From Micromonospora eburnea (GTDB lineage: Bacteria > Actinomycetota > Actinomycetes > Mycobacteriales > Micromonosporaceae), in the NCBI RefSeq assembly GCF_900090225.1, contig NZ_FMHY01000002.1, positions 1,674,001 to 1,738,000 of the forward strand: DNA of 64,000 nt, written 5' to 3'. A program made the position numbers and the translations under genes. How positions within the stretch are numbered: position 1 is the first letter of the stretch; every line of letters begins with the position of its first letter. This document shows positions 30,083 through 37,946 of the stretch, in pieces. The notes beneath the pieces were generated by a model, which saw only the letters and a list, made by a program, of their open reading frames with translations, made no database searches and was not told the origin of the DNA.

Positions 30083-31014
30083 CGGGCCTCGCTTCCGGTC
30101 GGGCCGGCGGCGTACTCGACGCTGTCGGCGGTGAGTTCCAGGAACGCCTCCTCCAGCGAGGCGGCCACCGGGGCCAGCTCGTGCACCCGCACCCCCAGCT
30201 CGTACACCAGGTCACCGACCCGAGCGGCGGAGGCGCCGGTGACGGTCAGCCCGTCCGCGTCGTACGCGGCGACGGTCGCGCCCTCGGCGGTCAGCCGGGC
30301 GCCCAACGCCGCGAGACCGGCCGGCTCGGGGCCGCGTACCCGAACCGACGCGGCCGGGCCGGCGGTGATCAGCTCGGCCAGCGGCGCGTCGGCGATCAGC
30401 CGTCCCCGGCCGAGCACGATGACCCGGTCGGCGGTCTGCTGCATCTCGCTCATCAGGTGGCTGGAGAGCAGGACGGTCCGTCCCTCGTCGGCGAGGGTCC
30501 GGGTGAACCGGCGGATCCAGCGCACGCCGTCCGGGTCGAGGCCGTTGACCGGCTCGTCGAGGAGCAGCACCGGCGGGTCGCCGAGCAGCGCTCCGGCGAT
30601 GCCGAGCCGCTGCCCCATGCCCAGCGACAGCGTCCGTCCGGGCTTGTCGGCCGCGCGTCCGTCCAGCCCGACCAGGTCGAGCACCTCGGCCACCCGCCGG
30701 TCGGGGATGCCGCTGCTGCGGGCCATCGCCCGCAGGTGGGACCGGCCGGAGCGGGTCGGGTGGATGCCGGTGGCGTCCAGCAGCGCGCCGACCTCGTGCA
30801 GCGGGTGCCGCAGTGCCCGGTACGCCCGGCCGTTGACCAGGGCCTGTCCGGCGGTGGGCCGGTCCAGCCCGAGCACCATCCGCATGGTGGTGGACTTGCC
30901 CGCGCCGTTGGGGCCGAGGAAGCCGGTCACCTGCCCCGGCCCGATGTCGACGGTCAGGTCGTCGACCGCGGTCGCCGTCCCGAACCGCTTCGTCAACCCA
31001 CGTAGTGTGATCAT
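30079..31014 (-). CDS. ABC exporter ATP-binding protein
   Basis: A 311-residue ATPase, partner of the ABC-2 permease. Walker A is GPNGAGKST, the signature is LSLGMGQRLGIAGALL, and Walker B is VLLLDEPVNGLDPDG with the H-loop in LLSSHLMSEM. The C-terminal 80 residues form the regulatory tail common in drug exporters. TAGCGT sits 6 nt before the ATG without a ribosome site, pointing to a leaderless transcript, and the -10 is identical to that of the histidine kinase gene. Confidence 0.95.
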   Translation of the reverse strand: MITLRGLTKRFGTATAVDDLTVDIGPGQVTGFLGPNGAGKSTTMRMVLGLDRPTAGQALVNGRAYRALRHPLHEVGALLDATGIHPTRSGRSHLRAMARSSGIPDRRVAEVLDLVGLDGRAADKPGRTLSLGMGQRLGIAGALLGDPPVLLLDEPVNGLDPDGVRWIRRFTRTLADEGRTVLLSSHLMSEMQQTADRVIVLGRGRLIADAPLAELITAGPAASVRVRGPEPAGLAALGARLTAEGATVAAYDADGLTVTGASAARVGDLVYELGVRVHELAPVAASLEEAFLELTADSVEYAAGPTGSEAR

Positions 31015-31072
31015 GCCTCGACGCTAGGCAGCGCGTGGGTGGTCGCGCCGCTGCCGATCGGCGTCGGCCCGC

Positions 31073-31088
31073 CCTGACTTTCGTCAGG
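31073..31088 (-). promoter_or_regulatory. Palindromic response-regulator box upstream of ABC exporter
   Basis: CCTGACTTTCGTCAGG is an inverted repeat (CCTGAC/GTCAGG, 4-nt centre) about 66 bp upstream of the exporter's start. It overlaps the last codons of the XRE gene. Thirteen consecutive bases match the site before the kinase gene, so the adjacent response regulator probably binds both. Confidence 0.62.
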
Positions 31089-31896
31089 TCCGCGGCGGAT
31101 CTTCGGTCAGGTCCCGCAGCGCGTCGCCGGTCGTTCGGTCGGCGGGGTAGAACGCCTCGATGGCGAGTCCGGTCACCGTGACGTCGAGTGGAGTGCCGAA
31201 GACCGTGGTGGTGCTCAGGAAAGCCAGGTCCCGGCCGCCGTACCGATAGCGCAGGGGGACGACCACCGAGCCGGCGGCGGCCACCGCCGCGGGGTTCTCC
31301 TCCCCGCCGGGATATGCGCGCAGTTCCTCGTACAGGTCGTGGAGCGCGTCGTCGTCGGTGGCCGCGACCTGCTCGCGCAGCCGGTGCAGCAGATGGGCCC
31401 GCCACTGGGCCAGGTTGCGGATGCGGGGTGCCATGCCGTCGGGATGCAGGCTGAGTCGCAGGACGTTGATCGGTTCCGCCAGCAGGTGGGCGGCGCACCC
31501 GGCGGTGAGCAGGCCGACGGCGGCGTTGGCCTCCACCAGGTGCCAGTGCTGGTCGACGAGCAGCGCGGGGAAGGGGCCGTGCCCGTGCAGGATCTGCCGG
31601 GCCGCGTCGCGGACCGGGGCCAGCTCCGGATCGTCCAGGTCGTGCCGGGAGTACGCGGGCGCGTAGCCGCCGGCGAGCAGCAGCGTGTTGCGCTCGGCGA
31701 GCGGGACGTCCAGGTGCTCCGCCAGCCGAAGGATCAGCTCGGGGCTCGGGCGGGACCGGCCGGTCTCCACGAAGCTCAGATGCCGGGTCGAGATTCCGGT
31801 GTCGACCGACAGGCCGAGCTGGCTGAGTCGCCGGCGTCGACGCCAGTCGCGCAGGAGTTCGCCTACCGGCCGGCTGGGCACCGCCACCGTGGTCAC
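31084..31896 (-). CDS. XRE-family regulator with MmyB-like ligand domain
   Basis: A 270-residue regulator. The N-terminal helix-turn-helix (LLRDWRRRRRLSQLGLSVDTG, ISTRHLSFVETGRSRPS) is followed by the MmyB-like PAS-fold sensor (PALLVDQHWHLVEANAAVGLL). GTG at 31896 is preferred to an ATG 39 nt upstream. The longer start would lie inside the ATTACC-N5-GGTAAT palindrome, whereas TAGGGT stands 8 nt before 31896 as a -10. Divergent from a SnoaL-like gene, which it probably controls together with itself. Such regulators often act on neighbouring oxidoreductase or cyclase-like genes. Confidence 0.85.
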   Translation of the reverse strand: MTTVAVPSRPVGELLRDWRRRRRLSQLGLSVDTGISTRHLSFVETGRSRPSPELILRLAEHLDVPLAERNTLLLAGGYAPAYSRHDLDDPELAPVRDAARQILHGHGPFPALLVDQHWHLVEANAAVGLLTAGCAAHLLAEPINVLRLSLHPDGMAPRIRNLAQWRAHLLHRLREQVAATDDDALHDLYEELRAYPGGEENPAAVAAAGSVVVPLRYRYGGRDLAFLSTTTVFGTPLDVTVTGLAIEAFYPADRTTGDALRDLTEDPPRT

Positions 31897-31933
31897 GACA
31901 CCAGACCCTAACGGGGCGCCTCGTCCACCGGCC

Positions 31934-31950
31934 ATTACCCCTGAGGTAAT
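31934..31950. promoter_or_regulatory. Predicted operator of the XRE regulator
   Basis: ATTACC and GGTAAT are perfect inverted arms around 5 nt, lying between the divergent regulator and SnoaL-like genes. It touches the expected -35 region of the regulator promoter, as an autorepressor site would. Confidence 0.6.
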
Positions 31951-32030
31951 CGACGCGCCGCCGCCCGAGCCGGAACGATCTCATCCCGAGGGCGCCACGA
32001 CCGGCGCCGTGCACGAGATGGGGAGGAACC

Positions 32031-32396
32031 ATGTCGGAGTTCAAGGAGCTGGCCGGCCGGTACATCGCGATCTGGAACGAGACCGACCCGGGGCAGCGCC
32101 GCCGGGCCATCGACGAGCTGTGGGCCGCGGACGCCCGGTACGTCGACCCGCTCGGCGTGGCCGAGGGCAGGGAGGCGATCGACCAGCTGGTCGGCGCGGT
32201 CCAGGGCCAGTTTCCCGGGATGCGATTCCGGCTGGTCGGGCCGGTCGACGGGCACCACGACCAGGTCCGTTTCAGCTGGGAGCTCGGGCCGGCCGAGGGT
32301 GCGGCGCCGGTTGCCGGCTTCGACGTCGCGGTCACGGACGGCGACGGGCGGCTGCGCCAGGTCTTCGGTTTCCTGGACCGGGTCCCGGCGGCCTGA
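32031..32396 (+). CDS. SnoaL-like / NTF2-fold protein
   Basis: A 121-residue protein of the SnoaL-like NTF2 fold (ELAGRYIAIWNETDPGQRRR, YVDPLGVAEGREAIDQLVG, WELGPAEGAAPVAGFDVAVTD). The fold covers polyketide cyclases, isomerases and many uncharacterised proteins; no catalytic assignment is possible. GGGGAGGAACC precedes the ATG. It is divergent from an XRE regulator, with a DUF1330 gene 30 nt downstream. Confidence 0.85.
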   Translation: MSEFKELAGRYIAIWNETDPGQRRRAIDELWAADARYVDPLGVAEGREAIDQLVGAVQGQFPGMRFRLVGPVDGHHDQVRFSWELGPAEGAAPVAGFDVAVTDGDGRLRQVFGFLDRVPAA

Positions 32397-32426
32397 CCCC
32401 AACGAGAGGAAACGAGAGGAGCGGCA

Positions 32427-32771
32427 ATGAGCGCGTACGCACTGGCCCATCTGCGCCGGGCACCCGTCCACGCCGAGGTGCTGGAGTACATGGAGCGCAT
32501 CGAGGCCACCCTGGCTCCGTACGAGGGGCGGTTCATCGTCCACGGCGGGACCGTGGACGTGCTCGAAGGCGAGTGGCCGGGTGATGTCGTGATCATCGAG
32601 TTCCCGGACCTGGACAGCGCCCGCTCGTGGTACGCCTCGGCGAGCTATCAGGAGATCAAGCCCCTGCGTACGCGGCACCTGGCCGGCGAGCTCATCATTG
32701 TCGACGGGGTGGAGCCGGACCACGACTCGTCCCGGATGGCGGCCGACGTCCGCCGAGCCGCCAACCTGTGA
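32427..32771 (+). CDS. DUF1330 family protein
   Basis: A 114-residue ferredoxin-like-fold protein of the DUF1330 family. GRFIVHGGTVDVLEGEWPGD and FPDLDSARSWYASASYQEI are the family's core blocks. Function unknown. It has a GAGAGGAGCGG ribosome site and is co-directional with the SnoaL-like gene, probably one operon under the XRE regulator. Confidence 0.87.
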   Translation: MSAYALAHLRRAPVHAEVLEYMERIEATLAPYEGRFIVHGGTVDVLEGEWPGDVVIIEFPDLDSARSWYASASYQEIKPLRTRHLAGELIIVDGVEPDHDSSRMAADVRRAANL

Positions 32772-32867
32772 CGAGGGCGAACGCCGCTCATGCTGGCGTT
32801 CCTGGGGCGGTTCGTCTGCGGTGCCGGGCCACCGGCCCCCTCCGGGCGCGCGGGGTCCTGGTGGGGG

Positions 32868-34031
32868 TCAGGCCCGGCGGATCACGAACGCGTCCGGCAT
32901 CCGGAAGGTGAGGTTGTCCGGGCACCACGGCGGTCGGACCACGGTCACCCCGTCGAGCAGCGGCGTCGCCTCGGCGACCACCACGGCCGCCTCCATCCGG
33001 GCCAGTTGCGCGCCCACGCACCGGTGCGGTCCGGCGCCGAAGGCCAGGTGCCGCCGGGAGCCGCGCTGCCCGGGCCGGAACTCGGCGGGGGCGGCGACCA
33101 CCTCCGGATCCCGGCCGGCCCGGGCCAACCAGGCCACGATGCTGGTGCCGGCCGGGACGGCGGTGCCGCCCAGCGTGGTGTCCACCGCCGCCACCCGCCG
33201 CCAGGTGACGATCGGCGGTTCCAGCCGTAGCCCCTCCTCGACCACGTCGGCGACCCGGATCTCGCCGGAGCGGAGCCCGGCCCGCACCGCCGGTTCGCCG
33301 GCCAGCCGGTGCAGCAGCAGGGTGAGGAACTGCGAGGTGGTCTCCTGGCCGGCGACCAGCAGGAAGAACAGCGCGCCGACGACCACGTCGGCGGAGTGCC
33401 CGGCGTCGCGCAGCCGGGCGGCCAGCCCGCCGCCGGTCTCGGCGAACGTACGCAGCACGGTGTGGAACCGGCCGACCTCGGTGGCGAGGGCGAGCTGCCG
33501 ATCCTCGTCGAGCGGCGCCCAGAACAGCTCCAGGGCGGCGCGGGCGAAGTCCTTGACCGCGCCGACCGGGGCGTCCGGCAGCTCGACCAGCCGGGCCAGC
33601 ACCAGCAGCGGCAGGTCGGCGGCGAGTTCGGCGTACAGGTCGACCGGTGTGCCGGCGTCGAGGGCGGCGGCGAGCCGGGCCACCCGTCGCCGGACCAGGT
33701 CCGCCAGCCAGGGCTGCTGCGCGGCCACCCGGTCGGGGTGCAGCGCGTCGGCGACGATGCCGCGGATCTCGGGATGGCTGGCGGCCGAGTTGTTGGCCAG
33801 CGTCGGCGGCAGCCGGAACCGGTGACCGGCGAGGATCCGCAGGGCGGTCACCGGGATCGGGGTCACCGCGTCGAGGGCGTTGTCCGGCCGGAACGTCGCC
33901 GGATCGGTGAGCAGCCGCCGGACCAGCGCGTGCCGGGTCACCACCAGATGCGGCACGCCGACGTGGTCGACCACGGTCGCCGCGTCGGGCCACCGGCCGT
34001 CGACGGACTCCTCCCAGCCCCGGAACAGCAC
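32868..34031 (-). CDS. Cytochrome P450
   Basis: A 387-residue soluble bacterial P450. The heme-binding loop is FGAGPHRCVGAQLAR with Cys338, the I-helix oxygen-activation motif is LVAGQETTSQ, and the ExxR salt bridge is EEGLRLEPP. It is last in a TetR-methyltransferase-P450 run, 9 nt after the methyltransferase, with no ferredoxin gene adjacent. GTG start. The substrate is unknown; such enzymes serve secondary metabolism or catabolism. Confidence 0.95.
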   Translation of the reverse strand: MLFRGWEESVDGRWPDAATVVDHVGVPHLVVTRHALVRRLLTDPATFRPDNALDAVTPIPVTALRILAGHRFRLPPTLANNSAASHPEIRGIVADALHPDRVAAQQPWLADLVRRRVARLAAALDAGTPVDLYAELAADLPLLVLARLVELPDAPVGAVKDFARAALELFWAPLDEDRQLALATEVGRFHTVLRTFAETGGGLAARLRDAGHSADVVVGALFFLLVAGQETTSQFLTLLLHRLAGEPAVRAGLRSGEIRVADVVEEGLRLEPPIVTWRRVAAVDTTLGGTAVPAGTSIVAWLARAGRDPEVVAAPAEFRPGQRGSRRHLAFGAGPHRCVGAQLARMEAAVVVAEATPLLDGVTVVRPPWCPDNLTFRMPDAFVIRRA

Positions 34032-34040
34032 GGCGTCACG

Positions 34041-34709
34041 CTAGCGGGCGGCTCCCGGCGGAGCCGGGTCCAGCTCCCACACGGTGGTGTGCTTCACCCG
34101 TACGCTCTCCAGCGCCTCCGGCACCGGCACGTCGTACCCGGCCAGCTCGTGGAACCGCTCGCGGGGCAGGAACGCCCGGCCCGGGTCGCCGACCAGCACC
34201 CGGGCCCCGGACCGGGCGGCCCGGAGCAGGAAACGCAGCATCCGGCGGGCCATCGCCTCGCTGTAGAACACGTCGCCGGCCAGCACCACCTCGGCGTCCC
34301 CGGCGTCGCCGTCGAGGATGTCGCCGAGTTCGGCGTCGACGCGTACCCCGTTGGCCTCGGCGTTGAGCGCGACGGCCGCGACCGCGCGCTCGTCCACCTC
34401 GACGGCCCGGACGGCGGTGGCACCGGCGCGGGCGGCGGCGATGGCGACCAGGCCGGAGCCGGAGGCGAGGTCGAGCACCCGCCGTCCGGTGACCAGCTCG
34501 GGGTGGTCGGTGACGTAGCGGGCGAGCGCCTGCCCACCGGCCCAGGCGAAGGCCCAGAACGGCGGTGGTTGGGCGCTGCGGAACTGACCCTCGGTCAGCT
34601 CCCAGAGGCCGATCGGCTCGTCGGCCTGGTGCAGCCGCACCTCGGGGACGAAGGCGACCGGGGCGAGTCGGGCGTGCAGCCGGACGAAGGCCGCGGACAG
34701 GTCGGACAC
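34041..34709 (-). CDS. Class I SAM methyltransferase, Nnt1/ETFB-lysine MT-like
   Basis: A 222-residue SAM-dependent methyltransferase with motif I VLDLASGSGLVAIAAARAGA, an acidic residue after the second strand (RAVEVDERA), and DVFYSEAMARRMLRFLL. The PPPFWAFAWAGGQALARYV block is typical of the COG3897 group, related to predicted nicotinamide and ETF-beta lysine methyltransferases. The target is unknown. It sits between a TetR regulator and a P450 in one run. Confidence 0.85.
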   Translation of the reverse strand: MSDLSAAFVRLHARLAPVAFVPEVRLHQADEPIGLWELTEGQFRSAQPPPFWAFAWAGGQALARYVTDHPELVTGRRVLDLASGSGLVAIAAARAGATAVRAVEVDERAVAAVALNAEANGVRVDAELGDILDGDAGDAEVVLAGDVFYSEAMARRMLRFLLRAARSGARVLVGDPGRAFLPRERFHELAGYDVPVPEALESVRVKHTTVWELDPAPPGAAR

Positions 34710-34743
34710 GGGGGTGATTCTGTCGTACGCCCCGGGGCCGGGA

Positions 34744-35346
34744 TCAGTCGAGCTGGGCCGGTTCCAGCCCCAGCTCCCGGGCGGCGACGAGGCGGATCCA
34801 CTCGGCGATCTGCCGCCGGGTGATCACCCGCTCGTGCACCGCGAGCTGCACCGCCAGGCCGTCCATCACCGCGCTGATCCGCCACGCCGCGCCCGCCGGG
34901 TCCGGGCAGTCGAACGTGCCGTCGGCCACCCCGTCGGAGATCACCTTGGCGAGGTCCTGCCGCCACCGCAGGTCCAGCCGGCGGGAGAGCTTTTCCAGCT
35001 CGGGGGTACGCAGCGACTCCGCCCAGCCGTCGATCCACATGGACCACGAGGTCGACCGGCCGGTCGGGGCGTAGAGGCGCAGCATCCGGCGCAGCTTCGC
35101 CAGTGGCGGGGCGGAGGAGCGGACCACCGTGTCGAGCCGGGTCAGGTCCTGTTCGACGGCGTACTCGAACGCCTGCGCGAGCAGTCGGTCCTTGGTGGCG
35201 AAGTGGTAGAAGACCAGGGCTTGGCTGACCCCGGCGGCCTCCGCCACGTCGACGGTGCGGGTGTTGGCGAGTCCGCGTTCCGCGATCACGTCACAGGCCG
35301 TGCGAAGCAGGGCATCCAGGCGGATTTCGGCGGCGCGTCTCGTCAC
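34744..35346 (-). CDS. TetR-family regulator
   Basis: A 200-residue repressor with an N-terminal TetR helix-turn-helix (GLANTRTVDVAEAAGVSQAL, VFYHFATKDRLL) and a helical ligand domain. TACGGT is 7 nt before the GTG start with no ribosome site (leaderless type), and GTTACCGTAAC overlaps this -10, which suggests autorepression. It is the first gene of the run with the methyltransferase (34-nt gap) and P450, which it probably controls too. Confidence 0.9.
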   Translation of the reverse strand: MTRRAAEIRLDALLRTACDVIAERGLANTRTVDVAEAAGVSQALVFYHFATKDRLLAQAFEYAVEQDLTRLDTVVRSSAPPLAKLRRMLRLYAPTGRSTSWSMWIDGWAESLRTPELEKLSRRLDLRWRQDLAKVISDGVADGTFDCPDPAGAAWRISAVMDGLAVQLAVHERVITRRQIAEWIRLVAARELGLEPAQLD

Positions 35347-35350
35347 GTCC

Positions 35351-35361
35351 GTTACCGTAAC
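35351..35361 (-). promoter_or_regulatory. TetR operator overlapping the -10
   Basis: GTTACCGTAAC, an 11-bp palindrome with a single central base, includes the predicted -10 (TACGGT on the minus strand) of the TetR gene. Best read as an autoregulatory site. Confidence 0.5.
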
Positions 35362-35552
35362 CCATCGATGTGACCACGGGGAGTTACCGGGGCGGCAGGT
35401 CGGGCGGGTGTCGGTCGCAAGCCGGACACTTCTCGTTTGGCGTGTCGGTACGCCCGCCCCCGCCGGGCTCGGAAGATCCCACCCAGGCTCCTAGGAAGCT
35501 CTACGCGAAGTCGGACGGCATCTCCCGGACGCGCCCGAAACGACACCCCGAT

Positions 35553-35582
35553 TTGGCAACCGTTCCCGGCCTCGGCTAAAGT
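35553..35582 (+). promoter_or_regulatory. Promoter of first tRNA cluster
   Basis: TTGGCA and TAAAGT are separated by 18 bp and lie 32 nt before the mature tRNA-Gly. This is the best promoter pair in the 268-bp spacer after the TetR gene, which otherwise holds no gene. Confidence 0.6.
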
Positions 35583-35614
35583 TCTCATCCGTCACCGGGA
35601 AACACCGGGGACAC

Positions 35615-35687
35615 GCGGACGTAGCGCAGCTGGTAGCGCATCACCTTGCCAAGGTGAGGGTCGCGGGTTCGAATCCCGTCGTCCGCT
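35615..35687 (+). tRNA. tRNA-Gly (GCC)
   Basis: A 73-nt cloverleaf. The acceptor pairs GCGGACG with CGTCCGC. The anticodon stem TCACC/GGTGA holds loop TTGCCAA with anticodon GCC. The T-arm is CGGGTTCGAATCCCG. CCA is not encoded. An identical copy lies at 38.36 kb. Confidence 0.96.
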
Positions 35688-35724
35688 CGGAGATGCCGCC
35701 GCCACGCATGTCGGGGGCAACCTC

Positions 35725-35795
35725 GGTGGAGTGGCCGAGAGGCGAGGCAACGGCCTGCAAAGCCGTGTACACGGGTTCAAATCCCGTCTCCACCT
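35725..35795 (+). tRNA. tRNA-Cys (GCA)
   Basis: A 71-nt cloverleaf with acceptor GGTGGAG/CTCCACC and anticodon stem ACGGC/GCCGT holding loop CTGCAAA (anticodon GCA). The T-arm is ACGGGTTCAAATCCCGT. It is 37 nt after tRNA-Gly, probably in the same transcript. Confidence 0.95.
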
Positions 35796-35808
35796 CGGCA
35801 GTAGACGA

Positions 35809-35883
35809 GGGCGATTGGCGCAGTGGGAGCGCGCTTCCTTGACACGGAAGAGGTCACTGGTTCAAACCCAGTATCGCCCACCA
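35809..35883 (+). tRNA. tRNA-Val (GAC)
   Basis: A 75-nt gene including an encoded CCA end. The acceptor is GGGCGAT/ATCGCCC, and the anticodon stem CTTCC/GGAAG holds loop TTGACAC (anticodon GAC). It is 13 nt after tRNA-Cys. An identical copy lies at 38.49 kb. Confidence 0.96.
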
Positions 35884-35896
35884 GCTCGATGAGCAG

Positions 35897-35929
35897 AAGG
35901 CTCGTCACCGGACACCGGTGGCGAGCCTT
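35897..35929 (+). terminator. Terminator of the first tRNA cluster
   Basis: A 15-bp stem (one G-U pair) with a 3-nt loop, arms 35897-35911 and 35915-35929, is followed by CCTGTTTCT. It lies 13 nt after tRNA-Val and also faces the convergent ArsR-type gene. Confidence 0.85.
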
Positions 35930-35983
35930 CCTGTTTCTCCGAGGCGCGTCTCGGCGGTTTCTCCCGGGCCCGTCGGCCACCGC

Positions 35984-36964
35984 TCACCCCGACGCGGTCA
36001 ACAAGGCCTCCGCGACCGCCGTCCGGCTGCTCATCAGCGACCGGCCGTTCCGGTGTGTCACCACCAGGCCGGCCGCGCGCAGCGCGGTGAGATGCTGCGA
36101 GACGCCGGCCGGGGAGAGGCCCGTCCGCCGGGCCAGCTCGGTGGTCGACCGGGGCGCGTCCAGCGCCGCGAGTAGCCGCGCCCGCCCTCGACCGAGTACG
36201 GCGCCCAGCGCGTCCGGCGCGGCCGGTGGGCAGGCCCACAGCGCGCCGAGCCCCCGGGCGGGGTACGCCAGCTGCGGCACGTCCCCGGCGGCGATGCTGA
36301 GCACGGACGGCCAGACGAATACCGACGGCACCAGCACCAGCCCGCTGCCGTCGGGCACATCCGGAGCCGTGCAGTGCCGCTGGCTGATCAGCAGGGCGTC
36401 GCCCTCCCAGCGGACCCGCTCGTGCAGGTCGTTGAGGAGTCCGGCCGCGCCGTCCTCGGCCAGCCGGCGGGCCCGCCGGAACACCTCCGCGTCGAGCAGG
36501 GCCCGGATCCGGGGCCAGTCGCCGGCGAGGGCCAGCCGCCAGTACGCCTCGATCTCCTCGGTGAGCCGGCGCAGCCCGTCCTCGGGGTCGGCGTAGAGAG
36601 CGGACAGGGCCGGTGGTCGAGGGTCGGGATAGAGGTCCAGGTGGGCGCGGACGGTCCCGGGTGGGGTGGCGCGCAGGGCGGCGAGCTCCTGCCCCAGGTC
36701 GGGGGCCAGCCCGGCGGGCGGCGGGGTGAGGAAGTCCGCCAGGTACCCGGGCGCCGGCGGGACGAGGTGCCAGAGCAGGCCGTGGTCCGGGCCGACCAGG
36801 TTCGCCTCGGCCAGGCGTGGCCGGACCCGGTTCACCCAGGGCAGGTGGACCGCGTGCTGGCCGGCGTCGCGGAGCACCCGCACGCTGGCGACCGTCTCCC
36901 AGAGGCAGGACAACGCGAACCGGACCCGTGCCACGGCACCCGCCGACAGGCCGATCGCGACCAC
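35984..36964 (-). CDS. ArsR-like winged-helix regulator
   Basis: A 326-residue regulator whose DNA-binding domain is at the C-terminus (RARLLAALDAPRSTTELARR, TGLSPAGVSQHLTALRAAGLV, HRNGRSLMSSRTAVAEALL). The first 230 residues form a helical domain of the DUF5937 type found in many actinobacterial ArsR-like proteins; its ligand is unknown. GTG start. It diverges from a PEP-mutase-family gene across a 69-bp spacer with a perfect palindrome, suggesting it controls both genes. Confidence 0.85.
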   Translation of the reverse strand: MVAIGLSAGAVARVRFALSCLWETVASVRVLRDAGQHAVHLPWVNRVRPRLAEANLVGPDHGLLWHLVPPAPGYLADFLTPPPAGLAPDLGQELAALRATPPGTVRAHLDLYPDPRPPALSALYADPEDGLRRLTEEIEAYWRLALAGDWPRIRALLDAEVFRRARRLAEDGAAGLLNDLHERVRWEGDALLISQRHCTAPDVPDGSGLVLVPSVFVWPSVLSIAAGDVPQLAYPARGLGALWACPPAAPDALGAVLGRGRARLLAALDAPRSTTELARRTGLSPAGVSQHLTALRAAGLVVTHRNGRSLMSSRTAVAEALLTASG

Positions 36965-36976
36965 ACCGCCTCCCTC

Positions 36977-36996
36977 GTTTCAGCCGGGACTGAAAC
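36977..36996. promoter_or_regulatory. Predicted operator between ArsR-like and PEP-mutase-family genes
   Basis: GTTTCAG and CTGAAAC are exact inverted arms around CCGGGA, in the 69-bp divergent spacer. It lies 12 nt before the regulator start and 37 nt before the enzyme start, so bound protein would cover both promoters. Confidence 0.65.
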
Positions 36997-37033
36997 ATTA
37001 CGACGATCGCCGGCGTGGACCCAGACTGGCCGG

Positions 37034-37852
37034 GTGAACGATCACCACAGTCTTGCCCTGCGCTTCCGTTCCCTGCACGTCCCCGGCGAACCGCTGGTCC
37101 TGGTCAACGCCTGGGACGCCGCGAGCGCCCGGATCGTCGCCGCCGCCGGCGCCCGCGCGGTCGCCACCACCAGCGCCGGCGTGGCCTGGAGCCTCGGTGT
37201 GCCGGACGGCGACGCCCTCGGCCGCGACACCGCCGTCGACCTGGTGCGCCGGGTCGTCGCGGCGGTTCCGCTACCGGTCACCGCCGACATCGAGTCCGGG
37301 TACGGCGGCACCGCCGACGAGGTCGCCGAGAGCGTCGCGGCGGTGGTCGCGGCCGGTGCCGTCGGCGTCAACGTCGAGGACGCCCGGCATGACGGGGCGA
37401 CCCCGCTGCGGGAGGTCGACGATCAGTGCGACCGCCTGGCAGCCGTCCGTTCCGCCGCGGACCGGGCCGGGATCCCGCTGTTCGTCAACGCGCGCGTCGA
37501 CACGTTCCTGCGTGGCGTCGGGGGCGTCGCGGAGACGGTGGCGCGGGCCCGGGCGTACCTGGCGGCCGGCGCCGACGGGGTGTTCGTGCCCGGAGTGGTC
37601 GACCCCGGCACGCTGGCCGCGCTGGTCGAGGCGATCCCGGCGCCGCTGAACGTCCTGGCCGGTCCGGGCGCCCCGGCCGTGGCCGAGCTGGCGAAGATCG
37701 GGGTGGCCCGGGTCAGCCTCGGCTCCTCCGTCGCCGAGGCCGCCTACGCGGTGGCCCACCGGGCCGCCGTGGAGGCGTTCGCCGCCGGGACGTACGCCGC
37801 CCTGGCCGACACCCTCGACTACGGCACGCTCAACGAGCTGATGCGCGGCTGA
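37034..37852 (+). CDS. Isocitrate lyase / PEP mutase superfamily enzyme
   Basis: A 272-residue TIM-barrel enzyme of the ICL/PEP-mutase superfamily. LVNAWDAASARIVAAAGARA, PVTADIESGYGG (metal-binding acidic residues), GVNVEDARHDG and LFVNARVDTFLRG are diagnostic. The catalytic KKCGH loop of true isocitrate lyases is absent, so a small oxaloacetate hydrolase or carboxy-phosphonoenolpyruvate-type role is more likely. The reaction is unknown. CAGACT lies 6 nt before the GTG without a ribosome site, so it may be leaderless. Divergent from its probable ArsR-like regulator. Confidence 0.88.
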   Translation: MNDHHSLALRFRSLHVPGEPLVLVNAWDAASARIVAAAGARAVATTSAGVAWSLGVPDGDALGRDTAVDLVRRVVAAVPLPVTADIESGYGGTADEVAESVAAVVAAGAVGVNVEDARHDGATPLREVDDQCDRLAAVRSAADRAGIPLFVNARVDTFLRGVGGVAETVARARAYLAAGADGVFVPGVVDPGTLAALVEAIPAPLNVLAGPGAPAVAELAKIGVARVSLGSSVAEAAYAVAHRAAVEAFAAGTYAALADTLDYGTLNELMRG

Positions 37853-37866
37853 CCCGCCACCCGTAC

Positions 37867-37892
37867 GGGGTGCCGGCCACGGCCGGCACCCC
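37867..37892 (+). terminator. GC-rich hairpin after PEP-mutase-family gene
   Basis: Twelve-base arms (37867-37878 and 37881-37892) form a near-continuous inverted repeat 14 nt after the stop. Formally the loop is only 2 nt, so in practice the innermost pairs open. Confidence 0.65.
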
Positions 37893-37946
37893 CGGGCCCG
37901 TCCTGCCCGCGACCGGTCAGCTCCGCCGACCACGGGTGCCCGCGTG

